Shown in pieces: positions 35,645 to 47,600 of a stretch of DNA of 64,000 nt (the stretch's first letter is position 1; each line of letters begins with the position of its first letter). Position numbers and translations under genes: made by a program. This DNA comes from Imbricaverruca yamaguchii (lineage: Eukaryota > Arthropoda > Thecostraca > Neoverrucidae), in assembly GCA_034440575.1 (NCBI GenBank), contig JAOTOL010001633.1:620001-684000 (forward strand), read 5' to 3'. Under the pieces are notes generated by a model. That model was not told the origin of the DNA, ran no database searches, and saw only the letters and a list, made by a program, of their open reading frames with translations.

Positions 35645-38600
35645 GTGAGTGGCGTGGCTGGCTGCTGCAGCAGTGTGAGTGGCGTGGCTGGCTGATGCAG
35701 CAGTGTGAGTGGTGTGGCTGGTTAATGCAGCAGTGTGAGTGGTGTGGCTGGTTGATGCAGCAGTGTGAGTGGTGTGGCTGGTTAATGCAGCAGTGTGAGT
35801 GGTGTGGCTGGTTAATGCAGCAGTGTGAGTGGTGTGGCTGGTTAATGCAGCAGTGTGAGTGGTGTGGCTGGTTAATGCAGCAGTGTGAGTGGTGTGGCTG
35901 GTTAATGCAGCAGTGTGAGTGGTGTGGCTGGTTAATGCAGCAGTGTGAGTGGTGTGGCTGGTTAATGCAGCAGTGTGAGTGGTGTGGCTGGCTGCTGCAG
36001 CAGTGTGAGTGGTGTGGCTGGTTAATGCAGCAGTGTGAGTGGTGTGGCTGGTTAATGGAGCAGTGTGAGTGACGTGTGTAGATGGTCCAACAATGTGAGT
36101 GTCGTGGCTGGCTGATGCAGTAGTGTGACTAACCAATGGAGTATCTTGCATATGCAAGGCAGTGGAGTTGTTTCAGTTCCTTGTGCTCTGCAGTGCATAC
36201 ATGTCCGCACGTTTGCAAACGTTGACAATATCTTGTGTTGATGTCGTTTTTATCGGGTCCGCAGCGCTCATGACTGGTAGCCTCTCCAAGTTGGCCTCGG
36301 GCGGTGGCATCATGCCGCCTCCGGCCGGCATGATGGCCCAACAGCTAGGCATGATGGGCGTTCAACCAGGCATGATGGGCTCTCAACCGGGCATGATGGG
36401 CGGCCAGCCGGGCATGATGGGCGCCCAGCCGGGCATGACCGGCGCGCCAGGGTCCCGGACGAAGGTGATCGTGAAGCCACCCACGGTAAGCAGCGAGTGT
36501 GGGCTTCAGCTGGGCCTGTCGCTGCCGACTGCGAAGGCTGGTGGATTTGTTGTCACCTGGGTGGGATGGAAGAGGGAGATGGGCAAGAGCCGGAGATGTG
36601 AATTTGTGAGGTAGAATGTGCTTCATTCGCTCTGAAGGGTTCAGCTTGCTGTTTACCCTATTTGTATTATTCTTTTATTCAGTTTTGTGTGTGATTCTCA
36701 GGCTGTGACACTGAGGGGAATGCACGATGAAGCTTAGTGCACAGGCCACTTGCAGGCCGTAGTTCAGGCAGTAGCCACGTGATAATTTGTGGACGAGATG
36801 TCAGTTTTGTCGGCTGAGATTATTTACCGTCACTTGCTGCGGTGAACCGGTCAGACGTGTAGCATTTGAAGGAGCTGTCGTAAAATGGCACGCATTAATA
36901 GAAATCGCCAAATTTAGAACATCGTTTACTAGATACGAGAACTTACCAGATTTCCTTGATGTACATTTCGAACAAAAACACCATATGTCAATTCATTCGA
37001 ATTAATATTGAGCATACCTACCAGAAGGTTTGAGTATCCTACACCAACGTGAAGGTCCTGTACCAAAAATAGTAATGTGTACAGTGAGTCTTGATCGGAT
37101 ATAAAGGAGAGTAAATGACTTGGTCTGGAAGGCTTAACGGATGAGGTTGGTTGTTTCAGGTACTTTAGTTGAACCTGTCATATGCTGCCACTATTTTCAG
37201 CCAGTTTGTTTACATTGGTTGAAGCAACCAGGGTATGTTTGGCACTGCATGACCTCAGCAGTCGATGTGCCCCTAAACCACAATAACCAACGAACCAGCC
37301 AGGGTATGTTAATTTTAGCTATCTGCTGCGACCGGGTCTAACAATGCGATGTTGATTTAGACTGTATAATATTGCCTGGAAATTGGTGGCATTACACAGG
37401 CTACATTATGCTATACACAGTGCTCTGACTAAAACGTGACTCCTTTCACAAGCAACTATATGAGGATCCGTTCTTGGTAAGTAGCGTCTCGGAGGTAGAT
37501 ATATTTCTTAGCCCCGTGATCGAACGTTCGTGTGCTCTCCATTCCAATTTATGTGCTTGGTGTGTGTGCTATCATCTCTGTATTAGTTCTGATATGGTTA
37601 GACATGATAACAATGGTGTGTGTGTGTGTGTGTGGAGGGGGGGGAGGGGGAGAGGGCGACAGATTTCCTCACACTTGGGTATGTTTTGACCTCCCGGCGG
37701 TGACTACGGTGGCGCCATTTTCAGGGCTGGCCATAAGCCAAGGAAGGCTAGTTTCTGCTGCGTTAGTGGCTAATGCTGGACGCAATAGGCGAAGGCTGTT
37801 TAAGTTGCATAAGCTGTGCAAACGTTCCTTATTTTAGGGACATCTGTGGGAAAAATTCTCACACTTTTATGATAGTTTTGAAGGCTGATAGCTTTTAAAG
37901 CTAGTATTGCTAACAGGTTGGTACCTAGCGGAAGGAAAAATTTGGTGGAACGTTTAAAGAATCCGCGAGTCCATGAACTGTGTGACACCCGTATAGGTTG
38001 GGACATCCATGCAAATGTCTCACAATTCAGGTACTGCTTTCCAGATGGTACTGTTCCTACTTGCCATCATAGGCTTAGTGCCGAATTCCTGTAACGTATG
38101 TATTCCCCAAAGAAGTAAGGTAGTCCTAGACCCTCACCCCTTTAACGCCAAAACACAAACCGTCGGGTAAATTTGCCTGCACATTGCAAGGGAGTATCTG
38201 AATGTATTTGTTCGCAGTGAGAAATGTATCTGTATGGGGGATGGTCCGGTCATAGCCATTGGCAACCATAACAACTTACAGTCAGGGGGGGGGGGGGCAT
38301 AGTTGCAGCCATCGGCAGCCATAACAACTTACAGTCAGGGGGAGGGCATAGTTGCAGCCATCGGCAGCCATAGCAACTTACAGTCAGGGGTGGGGGAGGG
38401 GGAGGGCCTAGTTGCAGCCATCGGCAGCCATAGCAACTTACAGTCGGGGGTGGGGGAGGGGAAGGCCTGGTTACAGCCATCGGCAGCTATGACAGTTTCA
38501 GTTCCTGGGGATGACCTGATCACATTACAGTCGTGGGGGGGGGGGGGCAGAGTGCCATAACGTCGCGATGACGTATGGGGTCGCGGCTGTTCAGTGGGCA

Positions 38601-41600
38601 CTGGGCACGACTCTGGACCTCAGAATGGCGAGTGCGCGTCCGATACACGGCGAGATCGCCGAGTGTGTCGGCGACGTGCGCTGGCTGGCGAGCCCAGCTC
38701 GTTACAGCACCCGAGGCGCCCCGTACTGACGATGGCGCATGCGTCACAGGCGATGGGCGCCGCCGCCATGATGAACCCGGTGATGGTTCAGGCAATGGCC
38801 GCCCAGATGGCTCAGATGGGTCTGCCGCCCATGAGTCTGAGCCAGATCCAGCAGCTGCTGCTGCAGCAGATGAGCCAGAAGATGGGCCACGGCATGCCTC
38901 CCAACATGTGGATGAACGACTACAAGGTGAGTGCCGTGTGTCGGCGTCACGAGAACGGGCAGCGGGAATGTTCGTGTATGCATGTGGCAAGGCTGCACTT
39001 GGGTGGATGTACCTGGGCCTGTGAAAGATGACGTCCGTGGAGAGAACGAGGAGGAAGAATGAAGATAGAAATAGTGAAGTGATGGGTGGGTGAGATGGTA
39101 AGTTCGAAAATATTGCGAGTTTGAATTCACGTTGGTTAGTTTGATGCAACACCTCTAGGCTCTGGTATCTGGTTAGATGAAGCATATTTTATCAAAGCCA
39201 AGATGCGGATATTGTTGTGGTTGGCTGTTATCTTCCACTCGGATTTGAGTTGTGTTTCAAAATTATAGGAAAACTTAGTTCTGAACTTCACATCAAATAG
39301 ACCATTTCATGAAGATATTCTATGTTAAACGTACTTGTAGGAAGCCGAATTAAGGTAACTCTTCCTTAACGTAGCATACCTCTAGCGGATGGCAATTTTC
39401 ATCTGCTAAAGGTAAAAAATCCTGCCTACGAAGCATTCTCTATCTCAGTATGCCTGAAACCGTACAATATTGGCCTGGACATGAACGCAAAAAAGTGAGG
39501 GCCCCGAAAGATAGTGCCCTGCGTGCCTTCATAGAGAGCGCGAGAGCAATTCGTAATTCCTCATGCTAACAGCTTCTACATGCCGAATTTGATGGGCTAA
39601 AACAGACTTCAGTAAACGATGGCAACACAAACACACATATTGATGACGAAAGCAAGAAGTGCATCAACAGGAACATCAGGCAGACATGTACGGACAGAAC
39701 AAACACCATCCACCTCTGAAATATAAATAACGAACTCTGCTTATAAGGTTGATGAGAGAATCACCAAGGCATTAGTACAAACAAACATCGCATGCACAAA
39801 CAACAAAGATCAGCTAAGGCTAGTCATCTACTACAAGAACACGAAGAGCCGTAATCGTGTGATGACAAATCGTCAGGCCAAGGACAAATTCAAGCCTATG
39901 TGGTTTACAAATTCGCATGCCCATACGAAGACTGCAGGCTTCGTGCGATATGCTACCTTGGTGCTACCACAGCCTCCCTGTCGAAAAGACTCGATGCACA
40001 TCATAGATGGAGCACTAAAAGAGCACGTGACATACTGCCACCAAGTACCGCTGACATGAGTATACGCTACTAACAACACCATCACGTCATGCACGGACCG
40101 AGCGGGCTTCGCTGTGCTGGAGTCTTTATGCGTATGTGAACACACCTCAAATGAGCAAACAAGTCAATACACGTCGCGTTTTCACTGGAAAAGCGCATGA
40201 ACAAAAAAGCGGAGAATAGGAGGGGGGGAGGTTGAGATGTAAATGCGATCCATTGCACTATGGTCATTGTAAATAGTTCAGATAAGAATGGACTTATGTT
40301 ATGAGTGGCCCTTCAGGAACTTATGAGTGGCGAGGGTAGTCGAGTGGTTAAGATGTTGAGCTCTGGGCACCAAAGGTCCCGGGTTAACCAGCAACGCTCG
40401 GGACATTTCCCAATCCCGCGGCCGACCGGCGAAACGGTGTGGGCACGACGAACTGTATGCACATCCATTAGCCGTGGATGTTCATAAAGTTCCTCGTGAA
40501 TCACCAAATAAACAATCAGGAACTGATGACATGTAAGATATAGCCAGAAGGGCTCGTGTGCAGCCTGTGCTCAATTTTGTTTTTAGGTATAATTGCGTGC
40601 GTTTATTTGCATTGTGCAGAACATGATAATTTTGAGAATGGATCATTGTTGGATCCGAGACGTCAATAACTGAATTTAACTATACGTGTCCCTTGGTGAA
40701 CTAATTAATCAACCACGTAATGAAGCGAATAAGACAGTATGATTAATAAAAAACCTAGACAAGAAAGTAGTTAAAACTAAATGCGTTCTTGTCTTGAACT
40801 TTATATACATTTTTTAAATATGAGTATCTAATTCGGCAGATGTCGATATTCTCAAATTTAGAACAAAGTGTGCAAAGTCCCAGACACACAATGTATTTTT
40901 GTTTTTATGAGTTTCAACTACATTTTAATCTTCAAATCATAGCTAAAGTCAGCTGGAGCAAACATTGGTGCACTTTCTATTCCCGGGGTAGCTGAAAGCT
41001 GCCATGCTGGCGACGGCTGATATTGTTACAGGCCCGTCTCATGCCTGGCGGGTCTGCCGGGCTGACGGTGTCTTAGCCGTGTTGTGGGCGGCGTCTATGA
41101 CCCGTGTGTAACGACTCTCCTGGCGTTTTATAGGTACCGCCAATGGCCGCCGGATTTCCTGGAATGTTCCCACCTGGTATGAATGCGCCCATGGTAAGCG
41201 CCGGTGATTCCTGCCGCCTGACTGGCTCGGACTGGCTAGGAGGCGCCACTGCACGCGCCTCTTGCCCACTGTCCTGTCGTCCTGCCTTCATGTCTCGCAC
41301 CTCCGCGCCGTTCTCGCGCCACCGCGCGGGACTCCCATCCTGCCGTTCTGCCCCCTGTGTCTCGCACCTCCACGCCGTTCTGGTGCCACTACAGGTGCCT
41401 CCTATCCTCCCGTCCTGCCCCCGCGTCTTGCACCTCCGCGCCGCTCCGGTGCCACTGCACGGGACTCTTATCCTGCCGTCCTGCCCGTGTCTCGCACCTC
41501 CGCGCCGCGCCATTGCACGCGCCTCCTGTCCTGTTCTCCCTGCCCCTGTGTATCGCACCTCCGCGCCGCTCCGGTGCCACTGCACGGGACCCTTATCCCC

Positions 41601-44600
41601 TACCGTGCCGGCCTGTCCCTGTGTCTCGCACCTCCGCTGTACTGGCGCTCCAGCTAACCGCCGCTATTGGGCTTCTGCTGCCCGGACCGGACCGCTTCGT
41701 ATGAGCAGCTTCTGTGGGTGGTGCCGTCAGCCACCCTGACCGTAGCGCCCATGGTGTGCGGCTGTCGTTAACGTGATGGCTGGCCTGGCTGAACATTTTG
41801 AGCCATGGTCGGAGAGCCCGGGCAGTACTGCAGGCCCGCTCTGGTGGGGAAGAACGGCCGAATAATCCCTTCTTGCACAGTACTTCCCGACTAACCTGCT
41901 GACCCACGCAACTAGGCAGCAGTGTGGCGACTGGGCAAGGTCATTTGATCAGCCAGGTCACAACGCGCAAGAAGGGCTTAGACGGCAAGACTCGTCCTCT
42001 CCAGAGATCAGCTTCAGACTGGTCCGGTATTTCTAACGCTGGGTCAGCCTGCCATTCCGCGCCCTGCCTGCTGCCCGGTTGTCCTGCTGCTGACCGTTGT
42101 CTTCCCTATCCGTTGTCGGATGTCGTCAAGTTGTCAAGCTGTCGCATCTTCTGTCCAGCTGCTCCGCTTGCTCTCTAGACGCTGCTGAAGACCGGGCGTG
42201 CCTGATGCCTGGCCGCGCTCCGTCAAACAGGCTGTATATAGTCAGAAATGGTTCGCCATTCCTAGGTTTTGTCCACCGAAATCCGTATATGTCATTACGT
42301 TCTCGCTCCCTCTCGTATGAAATAAAAATGGATGTTTTGTCGGAAAAGTGGTGTGACACATGGTGGCATGAAATAGTTCCCTTAAACCGCGAACTGCTGT
42401 CGGCTGGTGAACCCCTCCTGTCGGGGGGGGATTTATCCCCGCGCCCACTTTATATTTTTAACCTGGGAACGTTGGAAGATGCGGTTTTCGGTGTTGGATA
42501 GCGGTACCCTTCAACTTTATAATATCAGCCAACAATAATGGACATCGCATAGCTTTTCTCTCTTAGCCCCGGAATAACGGGGGGATCCGCGTGTTGCGCC
42601 CTGGTCGCTCAATTTTCCATGGTTTTGGTTACTGGAACCTCATTTTTCAGCATTGAAGGATAACTGTGTCATCATTCGAAAGTACTCTTTGCGGAGCTCT
42701 TCGGGTGATGCTGTACACGTGAAAGTCAGCGGTTAGGATCACTCACCAGGACCGCGTTACTTTGCAAAATATCCATGCCAAAACAGAAGATTGGTATGGC
42801 TCGAACGCTAAGCGAGCTGGCTGAAATTGTAGGACTTATTCCAGATGCAGAATGAAACCGGGTGTCCGTCCGTGCAGCTTGCCCACCAATCGGGCTAGCA
42901 GTCTTCCATCGGTTGAATTGAATGCTTTTAGCGAAAATGAAGGGTTTGCTCGGATTCTTAATTATCCGTCATTGTTTATTGTTTCGTTAGCGTAGCCCAA
43001 GATGGTGAGCATTGTATATCCATTTCAACTCTCAAGTTTCGTTTAATAAGCCAGCAACCAGTGAGTAGTATTTTTCGCCACTCGGGTGACAGCCAAACCA
43101 CCCTTCAGCAGGTGACCACTGATGGCCAACCCTTGGACACGTGTTTTGGGATTTGTCCAAAACATTTTTGGACTCTGATTCTGAATTCGACGTAGAAACT
43201 ATCTCCATATAAAAATTAAAACACTATAAATTATCAAAATACCCCCAGCTCGTCTACCTCCAACGACCCGAGGACGACAAATTTCAGAGGTGCCCATGGC
43301 CCTTCACGTATATTCCACTTCAATACTTCATCAAATTGGGATAAAATTTGACAAATACCGAAGCTGCGTTATTTATGCCGGTTCCCAAAATACAGGACGT
43401 TCTGAGCAGTACATAAGCAACCTGACGTATCAGCCTGAAATTGTATTCACGATAAGAACACACATTTGTGGTTTTCTCTTCTTCATTCTTTCCTCGTTAG
43501 TTATTTGGGTTTAAGGGCGCTTCGACCATTCATTCCTTCCTCATTTTGACAGCAAAATTATAGCAAATTAGTATTCTTACGTCGGTAACGGTAACATGCT
43601 AACTGTGACTTGACCTCTGAGTCTGATCTCAGGTCACCAAAGCTGTCTTAGTTTTGCTTTGGTGGACTATCCATTCGCCAATATGTGTTTAGTAACTACA
43701 TCGAAGTCTTTTCCAGATCATTGTTTAAGGTTCCAAACGGCAGTCACCGAAAACAAATCGTTACCTTTGACCCCGCCTTGGTCAGTGACCTTCAATAACA
43801 ATGAATTGAAGCTACCGCCAAGCGCGATCCGTTGTTCACTTATAGAAGGGTAGACACAATTTCGAATGCATCTCTTGAACGGGGGGGGGCAGTATTTGCC
43901 CTTCCCCGAGCAGATCGAGAGTTGAAAGGAATGTATTTTGATCGTGCATTAAGTTGTATGAATATGAAATGAAGTAGTAAAGCTTCAACTACAGCCATAT
44001 TGTACTACCACAACAACGTTTTACCCGATGTTAAAAACTGTAATCAAGTACAAAACCGGAAGAGATAATCCGGCACGCACATTTATGCATATTGTCCGGC
44101 AATTACACCTGTCGTGGAAGAAACATCAGTTTATACTTATCTGAAGAGCATCGTCACTTATTTAACGGAACATAAGGATGATCTGTTTGCATCTTTCAGT
44201 GTGTTTCAATAGTTGACTTTCCGTTGCTTATTTCCGCTCAAATCCATCCTTGCAAGATTTGTCCCATCCAGGTTTGGTTTCTATAGAATATTAAGGAAAT
44301 ACTGAGCTGATGCAGCCGAACAACCAATGCCTATTCACCGGTCGTTCGTGTTTCAACAGGCAGAATAACTGAATAAATCGGTCAGGCTTGCACAAAGTAC
44401 GCCTGTGTGCTTCTGACTGACTGTGCTACTGATTCTGGGTCTGCCCATTCATGACCACGTCACTGCGGCAGCCCTCTCAGTTGGCCACCGCGACGGCTAA
44501 CTAACCATCTTCGACCAAGCCGTTACCGCTTCCCTGCCGTGGTCGTCGGGCGCATGTGTGTCCAACTCGTTTCAGATCGCTCTGGCCGTGGTAGAGACGT

Positions 44601-47600
44601 CTAACTGGCGCTTTGAACCCCGCATGATTGGACGCACCAGGTCCGGCCAATATCCGGCGTCTGTCGGTGCTGTCGAGCCCCGTGTCGGGGCGTGCGATGT
44701 CAGGCCGGCCAGGTTTAACTCGGGTGGCGACTGTTCACCTGGCCACGAGTATGATTTGCCTGGCTTTATCTAGTGTGACCAATCGATATAAATGGATGCA
44801 CTCCGTAAAGGAAGAGTGTTTTGTTTTCGTCACGTCTATTTGTGAGCGCTTCTCCGTTTGTTTTCCGCTGGCTGCCATTAGATTGTTCAATGTAGTGACC
44901 AACCGAACCAGGAGAGCGCGTTTGTGAATTGACTTCTTTGTTTTCGTTCATTCAACTAGGAAGCAATGGGTGAAGGCCAGTAAATTCAGAGACGCATTGA
45001 CAGGCGTTTTTGGGATCAGGCAAAGGCCCGACATCATCGACATGTTGGAGGTTAAATCCGTTGCCGTTCAGGGAGGTCCGCTGTGGCTGCTCTTCCGACC
45101 AGCTCGTTTGTCTCCAGATGCAGATGCAGCAGGAGGACGAGGCCGTCGAGGAGGAGGACGAGGACATGGGCGTGGCCGAGACGTACGCTGACTACATGCC
45201 CACCAAGCGTGAGTGGCGGTCGATGGGGGCGTCGTGGGCGGTCGTTGGGAGTGCCGTGGGTGGTCCGTCCTGCCGCCGTGTCCGCTCTGACCGCTCTGAC
45301 CGCTCTGACCTCTGACCACGGCTGTGCCGGCTGACTGACCACCGGCTGCCCCGCTGGTCGCCCGGACGCGCGTCAAAGTTGGTCTGGTGCAACTGCGCTC
45401 TGCGCAAGGTCAGGTTGGACGGTAATGTGCAAGGCCAGACCATGCACGCTGGTTGGGTGGCGTACGGTTTTTCAGTCAATGTGCCTTGAAGCCCCACTGC
45501 TCTATCGTGCAATTGCGTGTGATTCGGCTATTGTGGGGAACTGTAACCTGTACGGGGCGAACCTGTACCTGGACGGCGAACCGGGAGTGGGTGGGAACAC
45601 CGGGTGGGGTTCGCCAGTGACCCACCCGTCTGTGCCGCACGCCAGTGAAGATGGGCCGTAAGCACCCGGACCCGGTGGTGGAGACGGCCTCGCTCGCCTC
45701 GGTGGAGCCCACCGACGTGTGGTACGACCTGTCCATGCCCGAGGAGGTGATCAACCAGGCCAAGCTGTCGGCGCTCCAGCTGGAGGCCATCACCTACACG
45801 TGCCAGCAGCACGCGCAGTTCCTCAAGGACGGCAGCCGAGCCGGATTCCTGATAGGTGAGTTGAGCTGGTCCAGAGGTGAAAAGTTGACCTTAAATCACA
45901 CTTATTTTCTTGCATTGGCCTTGAAATGAGATGTATGGTTCGTAACTTAATTTCTACGATTAAAAAAATCAACTTTCTATTTTAACTTTCTTCGTGACCT
46001 CACATTCCGTAATCTGTACCTCGTGACCCCTTTTACTTATATACCTACGAATCAACCGTGATCTGGTCTGTGGATAACACCGTGTACTTGTTCTGAAAAT
46101 CATAGGTATGGTGAACAATTTGAGGTTTGCATCGGTGATTTGGCCTGGATCGCCCAAATGTGATATTTCCTAAACGATTCACGGAAAGTAATAGTTTAAT
46201 TTGCACCATGCAAAAGATAACTACTCAAATATGCAAACTAACATCGATTTGTCATTTTTGAAAGTTGGAGAACCGTGCTGTGAAACATAGGCGCCACATG
46301 TCTGCATCACAACCACATCCCCGTCACAGCCTCGTCATGAGGGTTGTGCCAGTCGTCAGGAGCTAACCGAGAAATACCTGCAGGCGATGGCGCCGGTGTG
46401 GGAAAGGGCCGCACAATTGCCGGCCTCATCTACGAAAATTACCTGAAGGGTCGCAAGAAGTCGCTCTGGGTGTCCGTCTCTAATGACCTCAAGTACGACT
46501 GCGAGCGCGATCTGAGCGACATCGGCGCCGGCAAAATCACTGTCCACCCGCTCAACAAGGTGAGGGTTGGCAGGCGTCGGTACAGCGCCAACAACTTGGT
46601 GACATCGGCACCGTCCACTCGCTCAACAAGGTGAGCGTTGACGGGCGTCGGTACAGGCCCGACAACTCCACAACTCGGCGACATCGCGCTGTATGACCTC
46701 TGCAGTTGATGCGCCCCAATAACAACAACTCGGCGACATCGGAACCGTCCACCCGCTCAACAATCTCACCTGTCGCTACTCTTCGCCCGCGACCAATCGG
46801 CGTGAGAGATTGGCGACACTACATGACTCAACGGTCGATGTGTCGTAAAACCAATAGCCAACCAACCAGCTCAACAAGGTTAAGGCTGACGGGCGTCGGC
46901 ACAGCGCCGACCACTCGGCGACATCGGCACTACCCGGACACGTCTGGTAATGCCTGTTGCCCTCGTGTGGTCGCCTTGACTGGTGCTCTGGCTCGGTGGC
47001 CGGCCGCTGATGAGCGCCTGTCCGCCTGCCGCTGATGCGCCTGTCCGCCTGTCGCTAATGCGCCTGTCCCGCCTGCCGCTGATGCGCCTGTCCGCCTTCC
47101 GCCAGCTCAAGTACGCCAAGATCAACTCGCCGGTGAACGGCGACATTAAGAAGGGCGTCATCTACTCCACCTACTCGTCCCTGATCGGCGAGTCGTCGAC
47201 GGTCGGCGGCAAGTACAAAACGCGCCTGAAGCAGCTGCTCAACTGGTGCGGCGACGACTACGACGGACTCGTATCCTCTGAGTGCCGGTGTGCATGTGAC
47301 TGGTGTCGGCTCTGGTGTGGTGCGGTATTTGCGGCCGTTGTGATGTGTGGTGTGGTGATGTACGTGCGTGTTGTGTCACGGCGTGGTTGTGTGCGTGAAG
47401 TTGTGATGTGTTGTGTGGTGTGGTGATGTGCGCGCGTGTTGTTTTAATGTGATATGGTCATGTGCACGTGTTGTGTTGTGAAGTGGTGATGTGCGCCCGT
47501 TTTATTTCACGGCTTGTTTGTGTGTGAGTGAATGTTCTGTTGTGGTGTGGTTGCGTGGTCGGCGGGTATAAGTCAAATTCTGGAACTGAAATTTTGAAAA

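Larger units (their letters stand above)
46530..46935 (+). repeat. tandem copies of the sno exon 9 end plus donor
   Basis: Exon 9's last 30-40 nt (gacatcggcg... ctcaacaag) with donor gtgag and following caggcgtcggtacag recur at about 46593-46690, 46731-46763 and 46869-46930, period about 80 bp before insertions. Copies 3 and 4 are split by element C and SINE A. Confidence 0.85.

Noticed and set aside
35588..36157. 189-codon minus-strand ([10 protein letters not shown])n frame
   Set aside because: Antisense of the 30-bp splice-donor array; no sign of an antisense gene.
38520..39185. 221-codon minus-strand frame
   Set aside because: Overlaps sno exon 5 in antisense; low-complexity, no recognisable domain.
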